DNA from: Raphanus sativus
Taxonomy: Eukaryota; Streptophyta; Magnoliopsida; Brassicales; Brassicaceae
Assembly (NCBI RefSeq): GCF_000801105.2
Contig: NC_079514.1
Span: 50,637,372-50,701,371, forward strand
Reading direction: 5' to 3'
Length of the DNA: 64,000 nucleotides
This document shows positions 36,901 through 46,732 of the stretch, one piece after another. The notes beneath the pieces were generated by a model, which worked only from the letters and a program-made list of their open reading frames with translations, made no database searches and was not told the DNA's origin. The translations under genes were made by a program, and so were the position numbers. How positions within the stretch are numbered: position 1 is the first letter of the stretch; each line of letters starts with the position of its first letter.

Positions 36901-38050
36901 CTAGTTTTATTCATTCTCTTACATTATTTTATATCATGCTCTTATTCGATTATATAGCTATATATTTTAATTTTACACAGTTGTAGATCTATATTTATAG
37001 TTTTTTTAGAATTCATGACATAAATATTTAAAATACATTCTACATCTATTTAGTTAGAATAACTTAACATATCTCTTTCATACTAAAAATTATCTATTTG
37101 CTGTTTTATATCTATTTTTTATTTCTGTATTTTTTTCTATTTCTATTTTTCTTTATAATTATTTTTGATTTTTGATCATCGATTTTTTTTTATTGTGATC
37201 TTATTTTCGTAGAAAATGTTTTTAATCTATTATGTATTAATATTTGGTTACGTTTTCCTCTATTTTTTTTCTAATCTTGAGCTATAATATGATGGAATCA
37301 TTTTGATAAGCTTTACGTTTTTTATTTGCATTTGATAAAACGTGTGGACACAATATTGCTAAAAGTCGTATTTGTTCTTTTTCTGAAGTGCATGTATTTT
37401 AGACGATATTATAGATTGTGTGCTAATTTCACATTGATGGATTTTCTTGTTAGATTGTAATTAGACTATTGATTAAAAAGAAGTGTTGGGCTATTAAACA
37501 TTCTATTAATAACTTTTGTTTATAGAATAAGATGATAAGGAATATAGTGTTTAATGCATTTTTAAAAATTATTGATCATCTGGAACGCTTAGGTTACTTC
37601 AATATAGTGAAATTTAGAGCTTTTTAACACTGAGGAGCTTATATGCAAATAAATATATAGAAATTATAACAATAATCTGTAACATTTCTCAAAGAAAAAA
37701 CAATAATCTTAGCAACGTATATAAAAAAGAATCAATGTGGTATCTCCTCCCCTTGTACAAACAACATGATAGATAGAGATCTTACGAAAGATGGAGACAC
37801 CAAATTACTTTACAAAAGAAAAGGTTTTTTTTTTCATATCCTTTCGACTTTATCCGCCTTGATCACAGGATTGGCCTTTGCGATTACATCACGTCCAACT
37901 TCTTTGAAATCAAAGCTATACTCGTGCTTCTCCGGGTACCTATGGCTTCCGCAGAACGTGCTACTGATATCTCATGATTTTAATGAGTTCTAGATTCACA
38001 TTTTAGCTTATTATGATCATTCTAGGTTGCATTTAGGTCTTTATATTCCA

Positions 38051-39493
38051 TTTGCATACATAATTGCATAAACAGGGTCTGGAATGCACAATAAGAAGTT
38101 TTGGGTCGAAATCATGGACTAAGCTGCACAAAATGGAAGTTTTGGGGTCGATCCGTAAATTGTCAAAAGATCAGGGCCCAATGTGCAAATAGCCTAAAAG
38201 TCACCATTGTTGAGCTTCGATGGAGCTCCTCTTCGATCCGCGACGGCCAGGCTTCAACCGATTCCGATGAGAGCGATGGTTGAGAGCACTACAGAGAGCT
38301 GAGACGACCTGGATGAGAATCACGTGGTGGAGGATGACGGCTAAGGCTTGACGTGACGACGATAAATGGATCCCAGGGACGCGACGGAGGATCTTAGCTG
38401 CAGCGGAGGAGTACAGCACGGGGACGAAGATGAAGCAGAGAGCACGACAGAGGAACCACGATTGTCGACGGCCACGAAGAAGAAGATGTAACCGGAGCTC
38501 AAATCCGTGTTGGTTGGGAGCGGGCAACACACAGCGAGCTGGTGATGTCGACGTGAGCTGGAGCGGCTTGATGGCAGCGACACTGGACACCCGCTCGGCA
38601 AATCCATGAGCGTGGGAGCGACTTAGTGCAGTGAGGTCCGTAGCTCGCTGTGGAGAAGAAGAGACACGGTTATGAATAGTTAACCGGTTTAATCCGGTTT
38701 GACCCGGTTTACTTTTATCAAACCAGCTCGAGTTTGGGAACTTCTTTATATAGTTTTAGCCTCCAAAAACCTAGGGGGATCTCGTTTTCTCTCTAGAATT
38801 TTGTTTCATCTTGTAAAACTTGAATCTTTGATCAATCTAAGGAGTTATTTCATCATCTTATATCTTGTTTCTCTTTTTCATGAAGATTAGAGAGTAGACA
38901 CATTTTGGATTCATGGGTTAGGGTGATTAAGGGTGATTAAGTGTAGATTTAAGGTGTTTTATGGTAGATCTATCTTGTTCCTTGCTTGTTGATTGATCTT
39001 AATGCTATTTTAGTCTTGATCATACTAAAATAGAGCTTTAGGCATTTCCCACCCACAAGGTGTATGTTGAAATGTCTGAACCAAATCTTCAAAGCTTTTA
39101 GTTTACTTTACCAAGGACACTTGTTGTTAAAGAAGCTAAGATTGTTAGTAGACTCATTCCTAATGATTGCTTTAATAATATTCAACCAAAGATATTTGAT
39201 GTTTGAGTTATTTTAGCAAATGAGCATTTATCTAGAGATAGAGCTTGCTTCGTGTTGTGTCTAGGCATAAGGTAATAGATTGATTGTGTGTTTGCCACCT
39301 TTAGATTGAATCTTGATCACCCAAGATCAAATCCTTAGTCCCATGGATCCATCCTTAGCATTTGATTGAGTTCTCGCACTTGTTTCTTGATTGGATTTGA
39401 GATCACCTTGTTTATATTTTTAGGAGCTTAGCTTGTCACAAATCATTCATCTCCTGTTTGCTTAGATTAAGAGAGTTTGTGTATTCTTGGTGC
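38051..39493. repeat. Probable LTR-retrotransposon sequence left of the gap
   Basis: It resembles an LTR plus leader: non-coding GC-richer DNA, a TATA-like TTTATATAG near 38744 and a long leader-like stretch up to the N run. It does not match the 3' LTR at 46222-46732, so it is not the partner LTR of the Sirevirus on the other side. A Ty3/Gypsy origin is my impression only. Confidence 0.4.
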
Positions 39494-39593
39494 NNNNNNN
39501 NNNNNNNNNNNNNNNNNNNNNNNNNNNNNNNNNNNNNNNNNNNNNNNNNNNNNNNNNNNNNNNNNNNNNNNNNNNNNNNNNNNNNNNNNNNNN
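39494..39593. other. Assembly gap of 100 N
   Basis: Exactly 100 unknown bases, the usual placeholder for a gap of unknown size. The 5' LTR and first part of the Sirevirus gag fall here. Confidence 0.98.
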
Positions 39594-39594
39594 T

Positions 39595-42500
39595 GATGAG
39601 AAATCAGAATCAGGCGATGAAGAAGATGACAACACTCTTGGTCAGGATCTTGAAACAGAGTACAAGACTCTCTTTGACAAATTTGCTGAGCTTAGCCATG
39701 AAAACTTGCAACTTCTCAAAGACAAGGCAATGTTGAAAGCACAAGTGAACATTCTGGAGCTAGAACAACCATCGGGTCAGAGCTCCAATCTCTCAATTCT
39801 GAAGGAATCTGATCAAGAGGTTCTGTCTTTGAAACGAGCAGTGGTAGAACAAGAGAGATGTCAGAAATTGTTTGAAGTCAAAATTGAACAACTGACCAAT
39901 CTACTAGCAGAAGAGATGGATAAGAGTAAACTTCTTCAGAATCAACTTGCAGAAAATCTGAAGAAAGTTAAAATGCTCACCTCAGGCACATCAACACTGG
40001 ATCATCTTCTTACCATAGGACAATGTCCTAGCACCAACAAGGGTCTCGGGTATCAAGGTACCAAGTATACAGCTGAAGAGAAGGGAAAACAAGTTGTCTT
40101 TGTAAAAGAAGCTGTAGAAGAAGAGAAACCAGTATCTGCAAAACTTCCTCAAGTCAGCATCATGAGAGCTTCCACTCAGAAAGGAAAAATCACGAACTCA
40201 GTACAGATTCCACATCGAAGAAATGCATGTCAGTTCTGTGGAAAACGTGGACATCATGTTAAGTATTGTTACTTCCGAAGACATCAGTATGAGAGAGCGT
40301 GGAGGTTAAATCTGTGCTTCATGGAACCAACTCTCTACGGTCATGTCTGGATAGCCAAGCGAGACTTGTATCCAAACTATAAAGAAGTACAACAAGTTGT
40401 GTCACATGACGAACAAGATGAGCTACACACCAATCCAGAGACTGAAATTGTGTGCAACCTTGCACGAATACATAGTGAGGACGAGTTTGTGAGTAATGTT
40501 GCGTACACTAGTGCTGAGAGTAGCAATGCAAATAATACCCCGTGGTACTTTGACAGTGGCTGCTCCAAACATATGACTGGAAAGCTGGAATTTGTTGAGA
40601 AACTTGAGCTTCTTCAAGGAGGAAAAGTCACTTTTGGAGATGGTGGTCAGGGAAGAATCCGTGGTGTTGGAGTACTGGAAAGACCAGATCTTCCTCGTCT
40701 CATAAATGTCTACCTAGTGGATGGACTCAAGGCAAATCTGATCAGTGTGAGCCAACTGTGTGATGATGGATTGGAAGTCATTTTCAACAGTAAAGAATGC
40801 AGAGCTGTTGATGCAAAAGGAAATCTAGTTCTGTATGGAGTTCGTTCAGGCAACAACTGCTACATGTGGAAACCATCACAACTGTGCTTATCTGCAAGAG
40901 AATCCAAACTTGATCTCTGGCACAAGAAGCTTGGACACATGAACACTCGAGGACTGACAAAACTAGTGAATGCTGAGGTTGTGAGAGGAGTACCTGAGCT
41001 TGAAAAAGAAACGGATACAGTGTGTGGAGGATGCTGTCAGGGAAAGCAGATCAAGGTGCAACATAAGCAGATTTCAGAGATTCACTCTAAGCGTGTTCTT
41101 GAACTAGTACACATGGATCTTATGGGTCCAATCACACCTGAGAGCATTGCTGGTAAACGCTACATTCTTGTTATGGTTGATGATTTCTCGAGATACACTT
41201 GGATTGATTTTCTGAGAAAGAAATCAGATGCACTTGAGAGCTTTCGTATCTTGGCACTGCAACTCAAACAAGTAAAAGGAGGCCTTATTCAGATCAAGAG
41301 TGATCACGGAGGAGAATTTCAAAATGAACAGTTTGATAAATTCTGTCAGAGTCAAGGAATCCGTCATCAATATGCTGCTCCTAGAACTCCACAACAAAAC
41401 GGGGTTGTTGAAAGAAAGAACAGAACACTGCAGGAGATGGCTAGAGCAATGTTATGTGGAAACAGTGTCCCTTCCGGTTTCTGGGCAGAAGCTGTAGCTA
41501 CGGCATGCTACATAATCAATCGAGTGTACGTAAAGCCAAAGACTACGATGACACCCTATGAGATCTTCAAAGGAAAAACACCAAATTTGAGTCATATGCA
41601 TGTGTTCGGATGTCTCTGTTACATATTGAACGATCAGGATCATCTAGGAAAATTTGAGGCTAAGAGTGATGTTGGAATGTTTCTCGGTTACTCTACAAAC
41701 TGCTCAGCTTACAGAGTATTCAACCAGCGTACCAAGTTTGTTGGTGATAATGTCAATGTGGTGTTTGATGACAACATAGGCTTTTATCAAGCTAAGGTGA
41801 AACAAACAATTGAGTGTGTGACACAGCCCGTCAGTACATCAACTGAAACCGAGCTCAAAGATGAGTCTGGAGATGAAAATGAGCAGAACAGTATCAAAGT
41901 CGATCTAGACAAAGGAAAAGTTCATCGCAATCACTCCTCATCTGACGTCATTGGTGGAGTATTTGATGAACGAGTCACCAGGAAGAAAAAGATTGACTTC
42001 AAAGAAATGGTGAAGCTGGCGTTTTTCGTGGAGGAGTTGAATAAAGTTGAGTGCTTTGTGTCTCTCTTTGAACCTAAGAATCTACAAGAAGCTCTTGAGG
42101 ATGAGTACTGGACCGATTCAATGCACCAAGAGCTTGAACAGTTTGAACGACTTGATGTATGGGCTTTGGTTCCAAGACCTGAAAATGTGAACATCATTGG
42201 AACGAAATGGATTCATAAAAACAAGACAGATGAGGAAGGAAATGTGATCAGAAACAAGTCAAGACTTGTCGGGCAAGGATATGCTCAGATTGAAGGTGTG
42301 GATTTCGATGAGACCTTCGCTCCAGTTGCTAGGCTTGAATCGATCAGACTGCTATTTGGCATGGCTTGCAGTCTTCGAATCAAACTCTATCAAATGGACG
42401 TCAAAAGTGCTTTCTTAAATGGGATACTTCAAGAAGAGGTTTACGTATCACAACCTAAAGGGTTTGAAGATCCACATTTTCCAGATCATGTCTACAAGCT

Positions 42501-43593
42501 TAAGAAAGCTCTTTATGGTCTAAAACAAGCTCCACGAGCTTGGTATGAGAGACTGACTGAGTTTCTCATTAAGGCTGGCTTTCAGCGAGGAGGAGTAGAT
42601 AAAACTCTGTTCATAGGAGAGAATGGGAAGGACATCCTAATCATTCAAGTCTACGTTGATGACATTATCTTCGGAAGTACAGATCAATCGATGGTGGATG
42701 AGTTTGTCAAGACAATGATGAAGGAGTTTGAGATGAGCATGGTAGGTGAACTGAGTTACTTTCTCGGTTTACAAGTCAAACAGCTCCCTGATGGTATCAC
42801 GGTGTCTCAAAGTACATATGCCAAGAACCTTATCAAACGATTTGGAATGCAAACCAGCAAAATTGCTAAGACCCCGATGAGCACATCCACTAAACTTTCA
42901 AGAGACGAAGATGGAAAACCAGTTGATGAAAAGCTCTACAGAGCCATGATTGGAAGTCTGCTATATCTCACTGCAAGCAGACCGGATCTTTGCTTAAGCG
43001 TAGGAATATGTGCACGATACCAGGCTCATCCGAAGGAATCTCACATGAATGCTGTCAAACGAATAATCAAATATGTGAAAGGTACATTGGACTTTGGCCT
43101 TCATTACACTTTTGAAACTAACGTGAATCTTGCAGGATTTTGCGATGCCGATTGGGCAGGGTGTTTAGATGATAGACACAGCACGTCAGGAGGATGCTTC
43201 TTCCTAGGAAACAACATGGTGTCATGGCACAGCAAGAAGCAAAATTGTGTCTCTCTATCGACAGCCGAGGCAGAGTATATAGCCTTGGGGAGTTGTTGCA
43301 CTCAACTACTCTGGATGCGACAGATGCTAGTTGATTATGGTATCATTTCGGAATCTATGCTTGTTCACTGTGATAACATGAGTGCTATAAATCTGTCTAA
43401 GAATCCTGTTCAGCATTCACGCACCAAACATGTGGATATTAGGCATCACTTTGTGAGAGAATTGGTTGAGATGAGGATTGTAACGCTTGAGCATGTGCCA
43501 ACAGAAAGACAACTGGCTGATCTTTTCACAAAACCATTGGATTACAACACCTTTCTTGGTCTTAGGAAGGCGTTGGGAATCATTGACCTCTGA
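39595..43593 (+). CDS. Copia gag-pol polyprotein (5' incomplete)
   Basis: An open frame of more than 1330 residues runs from the gap to TGA at 43591-43593. In order: coiled-coil gag segment (39640-40000), CX2CX4HX4C zinc knuckle (40228-40269), protease DSG (40552-40560), integrase zinc-binding H/C motif and DDE core (about 40920-41450), reverse transcriptase with YVDD (42652-42663) and RNase H with DADW and STAEAEY (about 43140-43290). No stop codon or frameshift is seen, which suggests a young element. The gag start is hidden by the gap. Confidence 0.9.
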   Translation, partial: DEKSESGDEEDDNTLGQDLETEYKTLFDKFAELSHENLQLLKDKAMLKAQVNILELEQPSGQSSNLSILKESDQEVLSLKRAVVEQERCQKLFEVKIEQLTNLLAEEMDKSKLLQNQLAENLKKVKMLTSGTSTLDHLLTIGQCPSTNKGLGYQGTKYTAEEKGKQVVFVKEAVEEEKPVSAKLPQVSIMRASTQKGKITNSVQIPHRRNACQFCGKRGHHVKYCYFRRHQYERAWRLNLCFMEPTLYGHVWIAKRDLYPNYKEVQQVVSHDEQDELHTNPETEIVCNLARIHSEDEFVSNVAYTSAESSNANNTPWYFDSGCSKHMTGKLEFVEKLELLQGGKVTFGDGGQGRIRGVGVLERPDLPRLINVYLVDGLKANLISVSQLCDDGLEVIFNSKECRAVDAKGNLVLYGVRSGNNCYMWKPSQLCLSARESKLDLWHKKLGHMNTRGLTKLVNAEVVRGVPELEKETDTVCGGCCQGKQIKVQHKQISEIHSKRVLELVHMDLMGPITPESIAGKRYILVMVDDFSRYTWIDFLRKKSDALESFRILALQLKQVKGGLIQIKSDHGGEFQNEQFDKFCQSQGIRHQYAAPRTPQQNGVVERKNRTLQEMARAMLCGNSVPSGFWAEAVATACYIINRVYVKPKTTMTPYEIFKGKTPNLSHMHVFGCLCYILNDQDHLGKFEAKSDVGMFLGYSTNCSAYRVFNQRTKFVGDNVNVVFDDNIGFYQAKVKQTIECVTQPVSTSTETELKDESGDENEQNSIKVDLDKGKVHRNHSSSDVIGGVFDERVTRKKKIDFKEMVKLAFFVEELNKVECFVSLFEPKNLQEALEDEYWTDSMHQELEQFERLDVWALVPRPENVNIIGTKWIHKNKTDEEGNVIRNKSRLVGQGYAQIEGVDFDETFAPVARLESIRLLFGMACSLRIKLYQMDVKSAFLNGILQEEVYVSQPKGFEDPHFPDHVYKLKKALYGLKQAPRAWYERLTEFLIKAGFQRGGVDKTLFIGENGKDILIIQVYVDDIIFGSTDQSMVDEFVKTMMKEFEMSMVGELSYFLGLQVKQLPDGITVSQSTYAKNLIKRFGMQTSKIAKTPMSTSTKLSRDEDGKPVDEKLYRAMIGSLLYLTASRPDLCLSVGICARYQAHPKESHMNAVKRIIKYVKGTLDFGLHYTFETNVNLAGFCDADWAGCLDDRHSTSGGCFFLGNNMVSWHSKKQNCVSLSTAEAEYIALGSCCTQLLWMRQMLVDYGIISESMLVHCDNMSAINLSKNPVQHSRTKHVDIRHHFVRELVEMRIVTLEHVPTERQLADLFTKPLDYNTFLGLRKALGIIDL

Positions 43594-44653
43594 ACAAGCT
43601 CAAATGAGAGAGTAGGATTGTTGTATATAGTTGCTGATATCTGTAGGGATTTCATCACACAACTAAAACCTTGCCTCAACAAGTTTCTCCTTGATAGTTA
43701 CTCGCAACGGCTCCTGATATCACACTTATCTGGTTCGATGAAGAAAGACACTCATCTTGGACTAGGATGCTGCAACATTCTACGTTTGAGCATTGATCAC
43801 TGTCTGGATTGAACAAGGAAACATTGGTGAAGGTGAGTGCCAATCAAAAGTAGGTGTGCTACATGTCCAAAACAATGAGTAACACATGAAACTGGATACA
43901 TGAGACTTCAAAATAAAGGCCTGGAATGATGGATACTCGTGTCGGAGCAGGGTGCTATCACACTCTGACTCTGAGTTCGATCACTGTCCGGACTAGGCAG
44001 AGGAAGAATCTACCATTTGAAGTAACCCAGCCGGAGTTGGGTGTTACAACACTTACTCTCTGGACTTGATCAGTTTCTTCATTAAGAATGGTAAGTGACC
44101 TCTTGGTGAACCTTGAGATTATTATGGTCGTGCTGAGAAGAAGAAGTACACACAAGATACTTGCAGTGTTTCCAGACCATACAGATAAGTGTTATAAAGG
44201 AGCTGAAGGTTGAGTGACAGTTTTTGGGGAAATCTCGCCTGTGACAGCTACTCGGCTGAGAAACAGCTACAGACTTGGGTTGAGGTCATTGATTTACTCT
44301 TGAAATTCTTTTGATGAATACCTATGAGTCAGCAATAATGTCAGTGGTTCTTCTCTTGAACAAAGGGCACCTCTGCGTGTCGTGTCCAAATGTACAGTCT
44401 CTAATGGTTACTAAATGTCTGTTGTCCGTGTGCTTCGCTCGAAGTCCTTATCTCTCTCTGATTCTCTTGCCTCTGTAAGTGTATGTCTCTAACACTTTGT
44501 CAAAATTTGATGCTGATGGACCTGATTCTAGCTTGGTTTATTATTAAGTCTTATGGGCTTTTGTGTTGTTACTAACGGCCCAATGTCTGAGTGATTTATT
44601 CTTAGGGTTGTCGTTAAGGATGTGGCACTTTGGTTCTCTTGCACAAATCCAAC
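43594..44653 (+). other. Sirevirus spacer between pol and env-like ORF
   Basis: About 1.06 kb without a long ORF. It probably holds the leader, or a splice acceptor, for the env-like message, but no site can be assigned with confidence. Confidence 0.5.
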
Positions 44654-45724
44654 ATGCAGCCGCCTCGAAGGAGCACTCGCTTGAGTCGATCTATGAGCTC
44701 GCCGGTGAACGATGAACCAATTTGGGTTAATGCTCCAACTTCCGGTGAGTCCTCGAGAGGGAGTAAGAAGCGTGTTCGCCGTCGTCATTATCCCTCTCCG
44801 TCCGACCCAACAGAAGTCGCCGCAGATTCTGTGTCTGAAGATGACAGCGATGGTGAGAACCACACTGATGTTCCCATCGAAGAGACTCTTCTTCCAAAAG
44901 AGCCCAGATACGAAGAGAGTCGAGCCATGTTCCAGGCTATGTATGAGGCTAATCCGGCGTATCTCCGTCCATCAAGACGCCCCCTCTCAGGTAGGTTTGC
45001 TACAATGGCTGCTCGTGGTAGGTACTGCATTCTCCGAGACAAAAACTTTGTGCCACAACAGCGCTTGGTTCTCTCCAACAACAAGCTCGCAGAGGTCAGA
45101 GAAACTGTGTTCCATTCGGGTTTGATCTACACCGTGGTTGACTCCGACGCCTTTCAACCAACCGTGATTCGGGAGTTTGTCGCCAACCTGCCAGATGCTG
45201 AGGAGAGAGATGATGGTGTGGCGGTGTATCTCAGAGGGTCAGTGGTTACGCTGTCTCCGGGGCTTATCAATTCACTGTACTGTATTCCTGGTTCTGAGGA
45301 TGACCCAAACTGGCGCGATGAAAACATTGATAAGGTCTGTACCTTTCTGTCTGGAGGACGAGTGAATCGCTGGGAGAACATGGCATCAAAATTTCTCACC
45401 TCGTCCAATCAAGTCCTCTACAAACTTGTGTGTGCAAATTGGCTTCCCACCATGAACTACACCTCCATGAATCAGGAACGACTCAAGTTTGTCTACATGA
45501 TGTATCATCACCGAGGTTTTGATTTTGGGAAGATAGTCTACCAGCAGATTCTCTCCATGGCAAAGAAGGTTCTGACTAAGGAGTCTCGCAGAATCACCTA
45601 TCCTACTCTTATTCAGCAAGTGCTTATGAGTCAGCGTGTCATACCACCGGATCCTAATGATTGTGAAGAAATGGGCTATCCCAAAGCAGTGGTCAAAGAC
45701 AGAAAGGCAGGGAGAGGAACATGA
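44654..45724 (+). CDS. Sirevirus env-like ORF, 356 aa
   Basis: ATG at 44654 opens a 356-residue ORF ending TGA at 45722-45724. The N-terminal third is Ser/Arg/acidic-rich and probably disordered (SRSMSSPVNDEP, DSVSEDDSDGENHTD). The rest is a folded-looking domain of the plant retroelement 'env-like' or plant-transposon-protein type. I see no clear signal peptide or transmembrane helix, so an envelope function is not supported by sequence; the name is positional. A longer frame upstream lacks an ATG. Confidence 0.65.
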   Translation: MQPPRRSTRLSRSMSSPVNDEPIWVNAPTSGESSRGSKKRVRRRHYPSPSDPTEVAADSVSEDDSDGENHTDVPIEETLLPKEPRYEESRAMFQAMYEANPAYLRPSRRPLSGRFATMAARGRYCILRDKNFVPQQRLVLSNNKLAEVRETVFHSGLIYTVVDSDAFQPTVIREFVANLPDAEERDDGVAVYLRGSVVTLSPGLINSLYCIPGSEDDPNWRDENIDKVCTFLSGGRVNRWENMASKFLTSSNQVLYKLVCANWLPTMNYTSMNQERLKFVYMMYHHRGFDFGKIVYQQILSMAKKVLTKESRRITYPTLIQQVLMSQRVIPPDPNDCEEMGYPKAVVKDRKAGRGT

Positions 45725-46221
45725 GCTGACTCCAGTCTTCCTGATCTTGCAGAAGACATCGATCGTCTCATTGCAGATCTTAAGAACGTTCGTGTTCGTC
45801 TGAGGAGTAAGAGTATCACTTCTTTTCCTGTGATCTATGACTTATGTTGTTTGATCTAAGTGTTTTATCTGTATGTGCACCTAAGCAGGGGGAGAATATG
45901 GTCCGCGTGAGGATGATAAAGAAAATGGAGGAAGAGAAGAATCTGATGAGAGTGTTTCGTTCTAGTGGCTGAATTCACATTGTCCTAGTCTCTTATGTGT
46001 TATGATATGTCTTAGTCTAGTCATCTAGTGTGTTATTTGCGGATTAGATGTGAGGCAGAATGATGTATGAACCTTCATGTGCGTGGCACTGTTCTGATAG
46101 ACTAATCTATGTTTTCTCCTCTCATCTTGTTTATCACTTTTGTGCGAATGTGGTTTGGTGTGTTATCATTTTGAATGTGCAGGTTGCTTAGGGTGACACA
46201 TTCAGATAAAAAGGGGGAGAA
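45725..46221 (+). promoter_or_regulatory. Sirevirus 3' region with polypurine tracts
   Basis: A GGGGGAGA tract occurs near 45889-45896 and again directly before the LTR (AAAAAGGGGGAGA, about 46208-46220). The last is the primer for plus-strand synthesis. Extra upstream copies are a known Sirevirus habit. Confidence 0.65.
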
Positions 46222-46732
46222 TGAAAGCACCAAGGATTAGTGCTTGTGAGACAAGGAACAAGATTGGTGAGTTACACATATGGAGCGTTGTGTAACACAC
46301 GGTGACGCGAGAAAGTAGCTGAATGATGACGTGGCGACGAGGCAATCGTTTGAACCTGATATCTCGGAGATATGAATAACGATGGGGATTTGTATGTATC
46401 ACGATATCTCAGGGGAGATATTGTGAGAGGTGTATATAACCAAATTACCTTGGGTAGATTTAGGTTACGGTTTTTAGTGTTTTGACGTGCTTAAGCAAGA
46501 AGAGTGTTCTTGAGAAGCAGTCTAATAGGAGAGTATCCAGGTTGGGATAGCTTGTCCTGTGTTATTGTCGAGTGACAAGATTAGTAACTGGTCCGTCTCT
46601 AGTCGTGTGTGACTGAGTATAAATCGGATTAAACAGATCTAGGAAGATTGTTTAAAAGGTTTCTAATTAATCAAGGAAGTGTTCTTGGAAGTTCTGTGCG
46701 TTCCTTATTAACTTATTGTCCCTGAACTTTCA
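46222..46732 (+). repeat. Sirevirus 3' LTR, 511 bp
   Basis: It starts TGAAAG right after the polypurine tract and ends CTTTCA, a perfect 6-bp inverted end. It contains two palindromes, ATATCTCGGAGATAT (46359-46373) and ATATCTCAGGGGAGATAT (46404-46421), just upstream of TATATAAC near 46433. The following bases GATAC are the expected right target duplication. Confidence 0.8.

Larger units (their letters stand above)
31432..38050. other. Intergenic, repeat-rich, no intact gene
   Basis: The first 200-300 bp is the protease 3' flank. Direct repeats occur at 33122-33206 (about 40 bp), 33392-33455 (32 bp, two copies), 33801-33970 (about 62 bp, two blocks) and 35950-36038 (26 bp, three copies). A GC-richer stretch at 36130-36260 looks like a transposon relic. 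Transcript-like sequence at 34340-34900 has no open frame. I recognise no gene. Confidence 0.5.
39594..46732 (+). mobile_element. Sirevirus-type Copia retrotransposon, 5' part missing in gap
   Basis: In order: gag C-terminus and pol in one frame, a spacer, an env-like ORF, a purine-rich tract and the 3' LTR. A Copia pol (integrase before reverse transcriptase) plus an env-like ORF and an extra GGGGGAGA tract upstream of the LTR (about 45889-45896) is the layout of plant Sireviruses, such as Arabidopsis Endovir. The 5' LTR is not in the assembly, so the target duplication cannot be checked. Confidence 0.85.

Noticed and set aside
44630..44653. Earlier start for the env-like ORF
   Set aside because: The frame begins with TTG; the first ATG in frame is 44654.
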